DNA of 64,000 nt. Source: Rhodospirillaceae bacterium. GTDB taxonomy: Bacteria > Pseudomonadota > Alphaproteobacteria > Dongiales > Dongiaceae. This document shows, in pieces, positions 1 through 9,272 of the stretch (position 1 is the first letter of the stretch; each line of letters starts with the position of its first letter). Location of the stretch: contig SSEL01000009.1 in the NCBI GenBank assembly GCA_008012315.1, positions 62,001 to 126,000 on the forward strand. Direction: 5' to 3'. The notes below the pieces were generated by a model. That model made no database searches. It had not been told where the DNA came from and saw nothing but the letters and a program-made list of their open reading frames with translations. A program made the translations under genes and the position numbers.

Positions 1-24
1 GCTCCCTGCTGCCGGTGATTCCTG

Positions 25-3000
25 TCAGGCCAGGGCGGCGACGGGGCGATCGCCGAGCGGCTGTTCAAGCCGGCTCAGCATTTCCTTCGGCACCACTTGC
101 CAGAACCTGCCGCGTTCCAGCTCCCAGTCATTGAGCAACCGGCCGGCGAAACGCGATTGGGTTTCCGCTGCATGTTCTTCCACCATCAGGCGCAGCCGGG
201 TCTCCCAGTAATCGGAATCGAGGCGTTGCCAGACCACGCTGTCCGGGTTGACCCGGTCGGGGAAGGTACCGGCATCGTCATAGATGAAGACCATGCCGCC
301 CGACATGCCGGCGGCGAAATTGTCGCCCACCGCGCCCAGGATCACGGCCAGGCCGCCGGTCATGTATTCGCAGCCATTGGAGCCGCAGCCCTCGATCACC
401 GTCAGGGCGCCGGAATTGCGGACCGCGAAACGCTCGCCGGCTTGGCCGGCTGCAAACAATTTACCGGCCGTCGCGCCATAGAGCACCGTATTGCCGATGA
501 TGGTGTTTTCATTGCTGGTCAGCTTGCTGGACGGCATCTGCCGCACCACGATGGTGCCGCCGGACAGGCCCTTGCCGACATAGTCATTGGCATCGCCGAA
601 GACTTCCAGCTTCAGCCCCTGAACCGCCCAGGCGCCGAGCGACTGGCCGGCCGAGCCGCGCAGCCGCACCGTGAGGTGGTTGGGCCTTAACCCCGTCATG
701 CCGAAGCGCCGGGTGATCTCGGCCGACAGCCGGGTGCCGATGGCGCGGAAGGTGTTGCGGGTGTTGTACTGCAACTGCATCTTCTCACCGGCATTGAAGA
801 GCGGGCCGGCATCCTTGATCATCTGTGCATCCAGGGTGTCGGGCACCTCGTTGCGACCCTCGATGGTGCAGTAGCGCGCCTGGTCGCCGGGATCGGCCTG
901 GGCCAGCAGCGGGTTGAGATCGAGATCGTCGAGATCCGAGGCGCCGCGGCTGATCTGTTCCAGCAATTCGGTGCGGCCGATCACATCGTTCAGCGACTTG
1001 ACGCCGAGCGAGGCGAGAATCTCGCGCACTTCCTCGGCGATGAAGCTGAAGAGATTGACGACCTTTTCCGGCGTGCCGGTGAATTTCGCCCGCAGCTTCT
1101 CGTCCTGGGTACAGACGCCGACCGGGCAGGTATTGGAATGGCATTGCCGCACCATGATGCAGCCCATGGCGACCAGCGAGGCGGTGCCGATGCCGAATTC
1201 CTCGGCGCCCAGCATCGCTGCGATGACCACGTCGCGGCCGGTTTTGATGCCGCCATCGGTGCGCAGCCGCACCCGGTGGCGCAGGCGGTTGAGGGTCAGC
1301 ACCTGATGCGCTTCGGCGAGGCCCATCTCCCAGGGCACGCCAGCATATTTGACGCTGGTATGGGGCGAGGCGCCGGTGCCGCCGACATGGCCGGAGATCA
1401 GGATGACGTCGGCCTTTGCCTTGGCGACGCCGGCGGCGATGGTGCCGATGCCGCTGCGCGCCACCAGCTTGACGCAGACCTTGGCGGTCGGGTTGATCTG
1501 CTTCAGGTCATAGATGAGCTGCGCCAGATCCTCGATCGAATAGATGTCGTGATGCGGCGGCGGCGAAATCAGCGAGACGCCGGGTGTTGCATGACGCAGC
1601 CGCGCGATTTCCAGCGTCACCTTGAAGGCCGGCAACTGGCCGCCTTCGCCGGGCTTGGCGCCCTGCGCGACCTTGATCTCGATCTCGCGGCAATTGCTGA
1701 GATATTCCGCCGTCACGCCGAAGCGCCCCGAGGCGATCTGCTTGATTGCCGAATTGGCGTTGTCGCCATTGGCCTGCGGCTTGAAGCGCGCCGGATCCTC
1801 GCCGCCTTCGCCGCTATCGGATTTCGCGCCGATCCGGTTCATGGCGATGTTCAGCGTGCCATGAGCCTCGGCGCTCAAGGCGCCCAGCGACATGCCGGGC
1901 GTCACGAAACGCTTGCGGATCTCGGTGATGCTTTCGACTTCATCGACCGACACCTTCTGGCCGCCCGGCACGAAATCGAGCAAGTCGCGGATCGCCACCG
2001 GCGGCAGTTTGTGTACTGTCTCGCTATAGCGCTTGAAGCTCGAATAAGACTCGCTGCTGACGGCGCTTTGCAGGGTGTGGATGAGATCGGGTGCCCAGGC
2101 ATGGGTCTCGCCGCTCTTGCGGTAGCGGTAGAAACCGCCGACCGGCAAGGCGACGATATCGGTCGCCCAGGCGCGATTGTGCAGGTCCAGCACGCGGCGC
2201 TGGATGCCCGGCATGCCGATGCCGGAGATGCGTGACGGCATGGTGGGGAAATATTCGGCGACCAGGGTGCGCGACAGGCCCAGCGCCTCGAAATTCGCAC
2301 CGCCGCGATAAGACGAGATGACGGCGATGCCCATCTTCGACATCACCTTCAACAGGCCTTGATCAACCGCCTTGCGATAGCGTTCCAGGCAAGTGTCTAA
2401 AGCCAGGTTGCCGAACAGGCCGCGGGCCTGGCGGTCGGCGATGCTGGCCTCGGCAAGATAGGCATTGACCGTGGTGGCGCCGACGCCGATCAGCACGGCG
2501 AAATGATGCACATCGAGGCATTCGCCGGAACGCACATTCAGCGAGATGAAGGTGCGCAATTGCTGGCGCAGCAGATGCACGTGCACGGCGCCCGTCGCGA
2601 GAATCATCGGGATCGCCGCGCGATCCGGACCGATACGGTCATCCGACAGGATCACATGGGTGGCGCCGCCGCGTACCGCGTCCTCGGCCTGGCGGCGGAT
2701 CGCCTGGATGGCGTCGCGCAGGGCATGGTCGCCGCCCTTGGGGTCGAAGGTGCAGTCGATTTCGGCGGCACTCTCGCCCATATAGGCGCGCATCGCCTGG
2801 AACTCGGCGGTCAGCAAAACGGGGCTGTCGAGCTGCAGCAGCCGGCACTGGCTTTCATCCTCGTCCAGCACATTGCCGAGATTGCCGAGCCGGGTCTTCA
2901 AGCTCATGACCCGGGCTTCGCGCAGACTGTCGATCGGCGGATTGGTGACCTGGCTGAAATTCTGCCGGAAGAAATGATGCAACCCGCGATATTGCTCGCT

Positions 3001-4572
3001 GAGTACCGCCAGGGGCGTATCGTCGCCCATGGATACGATGGCTTCCTTGGCCTCTTCGACCATCGGCTGGAGGATCAGCTCCAGGTCTTCCAGCGACAAG
3101 CCGGCATCGATCTGGCGGCGGCGCAGCAGGTCGCGGTCGAAGATGGCGGGCTCGCCCCGGGTCTCGCGCACCAGATCGTCGATCACGGTGATATTCTTGA
3201 CCCAGCTGCCGAAATCGGCGCTGGCGGCGAGGTTGTCGAGGATCTCGTCATTCTTGTAGAGCTTGCCCTTGGCAAGATCGACGGCGATCATCTGGCCGGG
3301 CCCAAGCCGCGCCTTGGAGAGGATGCGTTCCTCGCCGAGCCGCACCATGCCAGTTTCCGATCCGGCGACCAGCAGGCCATCCTCGGTAACGGCATAGCGC
3401 AGCGGCCGCAGGCCGTTGCGATCGGTGAAGGCGACCACCCAATTGGCAGCGAAGCCGCAGATCGCCGCCGGACCGTCCCAGGGCTCCATGACCGAGTTGC
3501 AATAGCTGAAGAGATCCTTATGGGCCTGCGGCATGGCGATACGGCCGTCCCAGACATCGGGCACCAGCAAGCAGCGCACCATGGGCAAGGGCCGTTCCTC
3601 GGTCACCATGATCTCGAAGACATTGTCGAGCACCGCGGAATCCGATCCGCCGGATTGGACGACCGGCTTCAGCTCCGCCATATGGCCGCCATAGATGCCG
3701 GATTCCATCCGCGTCTCATGCGCGGTCATCCAGTTGACATTGCCTTTCAGCGTGTTGATCTCGCCGTTATGGGCGATGACGCGGAACGGCTGGGCCAGGC
3801 TCCAGGTCGGGAAGGTATTGGTAGAATAGCGCTGGTGATAAATCGCGAAATTGGAAACGAAGCGGTCGTCCACCAGATCGGGATAAAAGGCGGTGAGCTG
3901 TTCGGCGAGGAACATGCCCTTGTAGATGACCGACCGGCAGGAAAGCGAACAGATATAGAGCTCGCCGATGCCTTCGGCGGCGGCGGCCTTCTCGATATGG
4001 CGGCGGATGATGTAGAGATCGGTCTCGAACTGCTCTTCGGTGACGCCGCGATTGTTGCAGATCATGATCTGCTCGATCTCCGGCCGCGAGGCATTTGCCT
4101 TGTCGCCGATGATGCCGATATTGACCGGCACCTGGCGCCAGCCATAGACCGTATAACCGTAATTGAGAATCTCGCGTTCGACGATGACGCGGCAGCGTTC
4201 CTGCTTGCCGAGATCGGTGCGCGGCAGAAAGATCTGGCCGACGGCGAATTTCTCGTTGTTGATCTCCTGGCCGCCCTTGCGGATGAAATCCTCGAAGAAG
4301 GCATGGGGGATCTGCACATGGATGCCGGCGCCGTCGCCGGTCTTGCCATCGGCATCGACCGCGCCGCGATGCCACACCGCTTTCAGCGCCTCGATACCTT
4401 TCAGCACGACCTCGCGCCGCGGCTTGCCGTCGATGGCGACGATCATGCCGACGCCGCAGGCATCGTGCTCGTCGGTCGGATCGTAAAGTCCCTGCGCCGC
4501 CAGTTGCGCGCGTGCGCGATACCAGTAGGGAACTTGCTCGGCCATGATGGTCTCCCTTTCGACGGCACTCAC
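25..4572 (-). CDS. gltB: Glutamate synthase (NADPH) large subunit
   Basis: Large (alpha) subunit of bacterial GOGAT, which with GltD converts glutamine plus 2-oxoglutarate to two glutamates in ammonium assimilation. The 1515-residue length is normal. An N-terminal class II amidotransferase domain begins at Cys39 (DACGVG), the expected nucleophile after propeptide removal. The FMN/synthase part follows, with the 3Fe-4S cysteines C1138, C1144 and C1149 (C-x5-C-x4-C), and the glycine-rich GXGXG beta-helix domain ends the protein. An alternative start at Met10 is possible. It lies 27 bases downstream of gltD on the same strand, so the two are probably co-transcribed as gltD-gltB. The GLTB family assignment is certain. 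Confidence 0.98.
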   Translation of the reverse strand: MSAVERETIMAEQVPYWYRARAQLAAQGLYDPTDEHDACGVGMIVAIDGKPRREVVLKGIEALKAVWHRGAVDADGKTGDGAGIHVQIPHAFFEDFIRKGGQEINNEKFAVGQIFLPRTDLGKQERCRVIVEREILNYGYTVYGWRQVPVNIGIIGDKANASRPEIEQIMICNNRGVTEEQFETDLYIIRRHIEKAAAAEGIGELYICSLSCRSVIYKGMFLAEQLTAFYPDLVDDRFVSNFAIYHQRYSTNTFPTWSLAQPFRVIAHNGEINTLKGNVNWMTAHETRMESGIYGGHMAELKPVVQSGGSDSAVLDNVFEIMVTEERPLPMVRCLLVPDVWDGRIAMPQAHKDLFSYCNSVMEPWDGPAAICGFAANWVVAFTDRNGLRPLRYAVTEDGLLVAGSETGMVRLGEERILSKARLGPGQMIAVDLAKGKLYKNDEILDNLAASADFGSWVKNITVIDDLVRETRGEPAIFDRDLLRRRQIDAGLSLEDLELILQPMVEEAKEAIVSMGDDTPLAVLSEQYRGLHHFFRQNFSQVTNPPIDSLREARVMSLKTRLGNLGNVLDEDESQCRLLQLDSPVLLTAEFQAMRAYMGESAAEIDCTFDPKGGDHALRDAIQAIRRQAEDAVRGGATHVILSDDRIGPDRAAIPMILATGAVHVHLLRQQLRTFISLNVRSGECLDVHHFAVLIGVGATTVNAYLAEASIADRQARGLFGNLALDTCLERYRKAVDQGLLKVMSKMGIAVISSYRGGANFEALGLSRTLVAEYFPTMPSRISGIGMPGIQRRVLDLHNRAWATDIVALPVGGFYRYRKSGETHAWAPDLIHTLQSAVSSESYSSFKRYSETVHKLPPVAIRDLLDFVPGGQKVSVDEVESITEIRKRFVTPGMSLGALSAEAHGTLNIAMNRIGAKSDSGEGGEDPARFKPQANGDNANSAIKQIASGRFGVTAEYLSNCREIEIKVAQGAKPGEGGQLPAFKVTLEIARLRHATPGVSLISPPPHHDIYSIEDLAQLIYDLKQINPTAKVCVKLVARSGIGTIAAGVAKAKADVILISGHVGGTGASPHTSVKYAGVPWEMGLAEAHQVLTLNRLRHRVRLRTDGGIKTGRDVVIAAMLGAEEFGIGTASLVAMGCIMVRQCHSNTCPVGVCTQDEKLRAKFTGTPEKVVNLFSFIAEEVREILASLGVKSLNDVIGRTELLEQISRGASDLDDLDLNPLLAQADPGDQARYCTIEGRNEVPDTLDAQMIKDAGPLFNAGEKMQLQYNTRNTFRAIGTRLSAEITRRFGMTGLRPNHLTVRLRGSAGQSLGAWAVQGLKLEVFGDANDYVGKGLSGGTIVVRQMPSSKLTSNENTIIGNTVLYGATAGKLFAAGQAGERFAVRNSGALTVIEGCGSNGCEYMTGGLAVILGAVGDNFAAGMSGGMVFIYDDAGTFPDRVNPDSVVWQRLDSDYWETRLRLMVEEHAAETQSRFAGRLLNDWELERGRFWQVVPKEMLSRLEQPLGDRPVAALA

Positions 4573-4599
4573 GATGCCGCCTCGACTGCGATTGGTTTG

Positions 4600-6042
4600 T
4601 TATTCCGCCGCTTTGGCGGCGTGTTGTGCCGTGGCGAGATATTGCGCCATGGCGGTCGCCGCATCGCGGCCATCGCGGATTGCCCAGACCACCAGGGATG
4701 CGCCGCGCACGATATCGCCGGCGGCGAAGACGCCGGGAATGCTGGTCATCATGGTCTTATGATCGATGCGGATCGTGCTCCATTTGCTGACCGATAATTG
4801 CGGCACGTCGAAGCTCTGCGGCAGGTCTTCGGGATCGAAGCCCAGCGCCTTGATCACCAGATCGGCCTCGATATGGAAATGCGAGTCCTCGATCACGCGC
4901 GGTGTCTGCCGGCCGGTCGAATCGGGGAGGCCGAGATGAATGCGATGGGCACGCACGACTTTGACATTGCCGGCGCCATCATCCAGGAACGCTTCGGGGG
5001 CCGCCTGCCAGACGAATTCGACGCCTTCTTCCTCGGCATGCGCCACTTCGCGCTGCGAGCCCGGCATGTTCTGGCGGTCGCGCCGATAAAGGCACTTCAC
5101 CGATCGGGCACCCTGGCGCACCGCCGTCCGCACGCAATCCATCGCCGTGTCGCCGCCGCCGATCACGACGACATTCTTGCCGGCGGCGTCCAGATTGCCG
5201 CCATGATCCGGCACCTGATCGCCGAGCCCGCGCCGGTTGCTGGCGATCAGATAGGCAAGCGCCGGAACGATCCGCGCCAGTCCCGAGCCGGGTGCGGCGA
5301 TGTCGCGTGCCTTATAGACGCCGGTCGCGATCAGGACGGCATCGTGCTGATCGCGCAGATCGATAAGACTCAGGTCGCGGCCGATCTCAATGCCGCCGCG
5401 AAAGACGATGCCGGCATCCTGCAGATGCTGAATGCGGCGGGCGACAATGGTCTTGTCCAGTTTGAAATTGGGGATGCCATAGATCAGCAAGCCGCCGAAC
5501 CGGTCATGCCGGTCGTAAACGGTCACCTGATAGCCCTGGCGGCGCAGCTGTTCCGCCGCCGCCAATCCGGCCGGCCCGCTGCCGACGATGCCGACGGATT
5601 GTGGCAATTCCTGGCGCGGCCGGATCGGCCGGACCCAGCCCTTTTCCCAGGCGGTGTCGGTGATGTGCCGCTCGACGGCGCCGATCGTGACGGCACCATG
5701 CCCGGCTTGTTCGATGACGCAATTGCCTTCGCACAAGCGGTCCTGGGGACAGATGCGGCCGCAGATCTCCGGGAAGGTATTGGTGGCGCTGGAGATTTCA
5801 TAGGCTTCTTCCAGCCGGCCTTCGGCCGCCAGCTTCAGCCAGTCGGGGATATTGTTGGAGAGCGGGCAGTGGACCTGGCAGAAGGGCACGCCGCATTGCG
5901 AACAGCGGCTGGCCTGGGCCGCCGCCTGGGCCGGCTTGAAATCTTGATAGATCTCGCCGAAGTCCCGCCGCCTTTCGCCGGCCTTGCGCTTATCCGGCGA
6001 TGCCGGTCCCAGTGACACGAATTTCAGCAGCTTTTCGGCCAT
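4600..6042 (-). CDS. gltD: Glutamate synthase (NADPH) small subunit
   Basis: Small (beta) subunit of GOGAT. It takes electrons from NADPH through FAD and passes them to GltB. The N-terminal region has two cysteine clusters, C47/C50/C55/C59 and C94/C98/C104/C108, which ligate the low-potential 4Fe-4S centres. A dinucleotide-binding motif for FAD (GSGPAG, about residues 154-159) and a second one for NADPH (GGGDTAMD, about 290-300) follow. Length (480) is typical. It is the first gene of the gltD-gltB unit, and the 389 bases upstream are a shared divergent region with uppP. Confidence 0.97.
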   Translation of the reverse strand: MAEKLLKFVSLGPASPDKRKAGERRRDFGEIYQDFKPAQAAAQASRCSQCGVPFCQVHCPLSNNIPDWLKLAAEGRLEEAYEISSATNTFPEICGRICPQDRLCEGNCVIEQAGHGAVTIGAVERHITDTAWEKGWVRPIRPRQELPQSVGIVGSGPAGLAAAEQLRRQGYQVTVYDRHDRFGGLLIYGIPNFKLDKTIVARRIQHLQDAGIVFRGGIEIGRDLSLIDLRDQHDAVLIATGVYKARDIAAPGSGLARIVPALAYLIASNRRGLGDQVPDHGGNLDAAGKNVVVIGGGDTAMDCVRTAVRQGARSVKCLYRRDRQNMPGSQREVAHAEEEGVEFVWQAAPEAFLDDGAGNVKVVRAHRIHLGLPDSTGRQTPRVIEDSHFHIEADLVIKALGFDPEDLPQSFDVPQLSVSKWSTIRIDHKTMMTSIPGVFAAGDIVRGASLVVWAIRDGRDAATAMAQYLATAQHAAKAAE

Positions 6043-6237
6043 CGCATTCTCCCTTCGGCCAGGATCCCGTCGCGAATTTCTTCCGTCGCGGGGCCCCCAA
6101 TCTCGGATTTCCCATCACGGGTTTCCTGGGCCGTCTAACCGTCTCTGCTTGCCAATGTCCCTTGCTGAACCTCATCCAAGCTTCGCCGTACAGAATAGGT
6201 CAGATTATGCGACCAATCTAGTGCAAATTGCCGAATG

Positions 6238-6254
6238 AGGCAGTAATACTGCCT
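6238..6254. promoter_or_regulatory. 17-bp perfect palindrome, candidate operator
   Basis: AGGCAGTA and TACTGCCT flank a single central A, giving 8-bp arms. It lies about 195 bases upstream of gltD and 178 bases upstream of uppP. The compact symmetry suggests a dimeric regulator site rather than a terminator, as no T-run follows directly. The regulator is unknown. Confidence 0.35.
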
Positions 6255-6320
6255 TATTATTTGAAAGTTCCCGCCCTTATGTCGTTCGGCCGTCCAAATG
6301 GGTCGAATCTGATGTCATAT

Positions 6321-6341
6321 ATAGTACCAGAATTGTACTAT
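6321..6341. promoter_or_regulatory. Inverted repeat upstream of uppP
   Basis: ATAGTAC and GTACTAT (7-bp arms) are separated by 7 bases, about 90 bases before the uppP start in an AT-rich stretch. It may be an operator or overlap a promoter. No regulator can be named. Confidence 0.3.
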
Positions 6342-6431
6342 TAGCCCGATAGGCGAGACTCGTTGGCTCATGCTATAGGTTTCGCCGCCTGGGGGCCTGG
6401 CCTCAACCCGTGAAGCCCGAGCGGTGACTGC

Positions 6432-7247
6432 GTGCCTAATATCGACATTCTGGTTCTCGCCATTGTCCAGGGCGTGACCGAATTCCTGCCAATTAGCTCG
6501 TCCGGACATCTCATCCTGGTGCCGATGTTCTTCTGCTGGCCGGACCAGGGATTGACCCTGGACGTGGCAGCCCATGTCGGCACGCTGGTGGCGGTGCTGG
6601 TCTATTTCTGGCGTGACGTTGCGGGGCTGGGGCAGGGTGTCTGGCAGATCGTCCAGCGGCGGCGCGACCCGCGGGCCCGCCTGGTCACCTATTTATTGGT
6701 GGGGTCGCTGCCGGCTTTGGTGATCGGCTTCGTCCTGGATCGCTATGCCGGCGACAGTTTGCGCAATCCCACCGTCATCGCCGTCATGCTGATCGTCTTC
6801 GGCCTCATCCTCTATGCGGCCGACAAGCTCGGTTTGACGGTCCGCCGGCTGGAGCACATGAATATCGGTCATGCCCTGCTGATCGGCATCTGTCAGTGCC
6901 TCGCCTTCATTCCCGGCACCAGCCGGTCCGGTATTACCATGACGATGGCGCGTTTCCTCGGCTATGAGCGGATCGACGCCGCGCGTTTCTCGTTCCTGCT
7001 GTCGATCCCGACGATTGCCGCCGCCGGACTCTATAAGGGCGTGCAACTGGTCCTCAGCGGGTCCGCCGCGCAGATGCAGGCTGCCCTGCTGATGACGGTC
7101 TGTGCGGCGATCGCCGGTTTCCTGGCCATCGCTTTCATGATGTATTGGCTGCGCCGCGCCAGCATGGCGCCATTCGTCATCTACCGGGTCGGGCTCGGCC
7201 TTTATCTGCTCTATGTGATCTATCGGCTGCCCGGATTGTTTTGCTGA
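6432..7247 (+). CDS. uppP: Undecaprenyl-diphosphatase
   Basis: Integral membrane phosphatase of the BacA/UppP family. It dephosphorylates undecaprenyl pyrophosphate so that the lipid carrier can be reused in peptidoglycan and other surface polymer synthesis, and it confers bacitracin tolerance. Diagnostic motifs are visible: the glutamate- and serine-rich QGVTEFLPISSSGH at residues 13-26 and GTSRSG near residues 160-166. There are about eight hydrophobic segments. Length is 271 residues, with a GTG start chosen because the family motif begins very near the N-terminus. It is convergent with the amidotransferase gene 24 bases downstream. Confidence 0.95.
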   Translation: MPNIDILVLAIVQGVTEFLPISSSGHLILVPMFFCWPDQGLTLDVAAHVGTLVAVLVYFWRDVAGLGQGVWQIVQRRRDPRARLVTYLLVGSLPALVIGFVLDRYAGDSLRNPTVIAVMLIVFGLILYAADKLGLTVRRLEHMNIGHALLIGICQCLAFIPGTSRSGITMTMARFLGYERIDAARFSFLLSIPTIAAAGLYKGVQLVLSGSAAQMQAALLMTVCAAIAGFLAIAFMMYWLRRASMAPFVIYRVGLGLYLLYVIYRLPGLFC

Positions 7248-7271
7248 AATGGCAGTCGGACAGCAAGCGCG

Positions 7272-7994
7272 TTAGACGCGGGCGAAGGCCGTGCGCATGA
7301 AATTGTCGTAGATCTGCCGCGCGGCGCGATTGAATGCTGGCATCTTAGCGCCGGCCTCGGCATCCAGGCGCGGCATTGCGCCGGCGCCCAGACTCTCGTC
7401 GAGCGCGCAGGAATAAGCCGGTATGGCACCCCATTCCCCAACCGTGTCCGATGTGAGCTCGACATGGTATTGCAGGCCGTAGGCGCGATTGCCGACGCGC
7501 ATCGCCTGGATCGGGCAAAGCGGCGATTGCGCCAGGATGACGGCACCCGGCGGCGGCACCTGCACCTCGGCTCCATGCCATTGCAAGGCCTGCTGCGTCT
7601 TCGTCATGCCGGTGAAGATCGGGTCCGAGCTTCCCGCTTCGGTGAGCGTCACATCGAGAATGCCGACTTCGGGCCTGGCCATCTTGCCGACATCGCCACC
7701 GAGGGAAGCCGCCAGCAATTGATGGCCGAGGCAAAGCCCGAGATAAGGCAGGCCGCGCTGCTGCACCGCTTCCCGGATCGCCTGTTTCTCGGCGACCAGC
7801 CATGGATGCTGATCCTCTTCCCAGACATCCATCGGGCCACCCATGACCCAGAGTGCATCGTAATCGGCAAGTGCGGGGATCGCGGCGCCTTCATCCAGTT
7901 CCACGGCGTCCCAGGCGATGCCGTCGGCGGCGAGGAAATCCCGCAGGATGCCGGGATGCTCGCAGGCGATGTGTTGGAACACCAGAAAACGCAT
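7272..7994 (-). CDS. Class I glutamine amidotransferase-like protein (GMP synthase-like)
   Basis: A stand-alone class I glutamine amidotransferase domain of 240 residues, in the GATase1_GMP-synthase-like group. The nucleophile elbow GLCLGHQ has Cys88, and the His-x-Glu pair is H177/E179 in QYHVEL, so the catalytic triad is intact. No synthetase domain is attached. Family members are often annotated as GMP synthase, but lone copies may act as gamma-glutamyl hydrolases or transferases, so the substrate is open. The start is 15 bases downstream of the NDUFA9-like gene, so the two are probably co-transcribed. Confidence 0.85.
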   Translation of the reverse strand: MRFLVFQHIACEHPGILRDFLAADGIAWDAVELDEGAAIPALADYDALWVMGGPMDVWEEDQHPWLVAEKQAIREAVQQRGLPYLGLCLGHQLLAASLGGDVGKMARPEVGILDVTLTEAGSSDPIFTGMTKTQQALQWHGAEVQVPPPGAVILAQSPLCPIQAMRVGNRAYGLQYHVELTSDTVGEWGAIPAYSCALDESLGAGAMPRLDAEAGAKMPAFNRAARQIYDNFMRTAFARV

Positions 7995-8009
7995 GACGTC
8001 GTCTCCCCC

Positions 8010-8951
8010 TTATTTACGGTCATAACCGCCGCGTGGGCGATACTTGTCAAGATAAGTCGGCAGGATGACTTCGACCGCCGTCGGCGCGATGCCGAGGTCG
8101 GCGAGGCCCTTGGCGCCGGGGCTCACGACATTGTCGCGCTTCAGCAGGCGAACCTGGTCGAGCGTCAGCGGCGGCGAGGGCAGATATTGCAGCAACGCCC
8201 CTTGAAGGCTGGCAAGGGCAAAGGGAATGGGAATCAGCAGGCGGCGCCGGCCGATCTCCTGCAACAGCAGCTGCATCAGCTCGCGGAAGCTATATGTACC
8301 GGGCCCGCCAAGTTCATAGGTCTGGCCGGCGGCGTCCGGCCGTTCCAGGGCGGCGAGCACGGCATCTGCCACATCGACCACATAGACCGGCTGGAAACGG
8401 GTTCGACCGCCGCCGATCAAGGGCAAGGCGGGGCTGAGGCGGGTCATGGCGGCGAATCGGTTGAAGAACCCATCCTCCGGGCCGAACACGATGCTGGGGC
8501 GTAGGATCGTCGCCGCCGGGAAGGCGGCGCGCACCGCCTGTTCGCCGGCCGCCTTGCTGCGCCCATAGGCCGCGGGACTGGCGCTGTCGGCGCCGATTGC
8601 CGATATATGCACCATCTGCCGCACACCAGCCGCCGCGGCGGCAGCGGCGATCCGGCCGGGACCTTCGGCCTGAACCTTGGCGAAGCGTTGCGGGCCGGAT
8701 TCGAAGAGGATGCCGACCAGATTGATGACGGCATCGGCGCCGGCGATAACGGCCTCGACCGAGCGCTGGTCGCGGATATTGGCGGCGATGGGCGCGATCT
8801 GGCCGAGCTGGCCGGCGGTTTTCAGGAACAGGGCGTCATCGGGCCGGCGCACCGCAACCCGGATCATCCAGCCCCGCTTGGCCAGTTTTTCCACCACGTA
8901 GCGGCCGATAAAGCCGGAGCCGCCGAAGACAGTGACAACGGGATCACGCAT
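8010..8951 (-). CDS. Complex I NDUFA9-like NAD(P)-binding protein
   Basis: Atypical short-chain dehydrogenase with an N-terminal Rossmann motif (GGSGFIG, residues 9-15) and an Arg-rich region after the second strand. This pattern is typical of the alphaproteobacterial complex I NDUFA9-like family. In mitochondria and some alphaproteobacteria these proteins are accessory subunits of NADH dehydrogenase and bind NADPH without clear turnover. Residues 100-170 carry an SDR-like YGRSK segment. Length is 313 residues. It is upstream of the amidotransferase gene and divergent from tRNA-Leu. Confidence 0.85.
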   Translation of the reverse strand: MRDPVVTVFGGSGFIGRYVVEKLAKRGWMIRVAVRRPDDALFLKTAGQLGQIAPIAANIRDQRSVEAVIAGADAVINLVGILFESGPQRFAKVQAEGPGRIAAAAAAAGVRQMVHISAIGADSASPAAYGRSKAAGEQAVRAAFPAATILRPSIVFGPEDGFFNRFAAMTRLSPALPLIGGGRTRFQPVYVVDVADAVLAALERPDAAGQTYELGGPGTYSFRELMQLLLQEIGRRRLLIPIPFALASLQGALLQYLPSPPLTLDQVRLLKRDNVVSPGAKGLADLGIAPTAVEVILPTYLDKYRPRGGYDRK

Positions 8952-9032
8952 ATCATCACCCCGAATTTCGACCGTATCATCCGTTCTTTGCTAACATAAT
9001 TTGCAGCCCGGCGCAGTGCGTGTAAAAAGACG

Positions 9033-9062
9033 TTGACTTTGCCGGCATTCTGAACAGAATGC
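9033..9062 (+). promoter_or_regulatory. Candidate promoter with overlapping palindrome for tRNA-Leu
   Basis: TTGACT at 9033-9038 is followed after 16 bases by CAGAAT at 9055-9060. Overlapping the -10 is a perfect palindrome at 9045-9062: GCATTCTG and CAGAATGC with a 2-base centre. Transcription would start near 9067, about 58 bases before the tRNA. The match is by eye only, and the -10 agrees at 4 of 6 positions. Confidence 0.4.
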
Positions 9063-9124
9063 GCCGCGCCGCGTATGGCAAGCTCAGGATCCGCTGAAAA
9101 TCCTGTACTCGTCATAGGTCAGGC

Positions 9125-9209
9125 GCCCAGGTGGCGGAATTGGTAGACGCGCAGGTTTCAGGTACCTGTGGGGCAACCCGTGGAAGTTCGAGTCTTCTCC
9201 TGGGCACCA
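9125..9209 (+). tRNA. tRNA-Leu(CAG)
   Basis: An 85-base gene with encoded CCA. The acceptor arms GCCCAGG and CCTGGGC pair fully. The anticodon stem CAGGT/ACCTG encloses loop TTCAGGT, so the anticodon is CAG (9159-9161), reading CUG. A class II variable arm and the GTTCGAGTC T-loop are present. The RNase D gene starts about 63 bases downstream. Confidence 0.96.
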
Positions 9210-9272
9210 TCCTTCAAGTAGTCCTTGCGCGACAATCCGGTTTTCCGTCGATTGCGCAGTGGGGAACTTCAA

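Larger units (their letters stand above)
6043..6431. other. Divergent intergenic region gltD / uppP
   Basis: No gene is visible here. The stretch is more AT-rich than its flanks and holds two inverted repeats, listed separately. It must contain the promoters of both gltDB (minus) and uppP (plus). I could not identify a convincing sigma-70 or sigma-54 promoter by eye. Confidence 0.6.

Noticed and set aside
2503-4797. 764-codon open frame on the plus strand, antisense to gltB
   Set aside because: It has no recognisable domain, lies entirely opposite the highly conserved gltB and gltD genes, and is the kind of shadow frame expected in high-GC DNA.
6043-6431. Sigma-54 promoter for gltDB
   Set aside because: I looked for GG-N10-GC with TGGCAC/TTGCA. 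GG and GC pairs exist near CGGCAATTTGCAC, but their spacing is 6, not 10.
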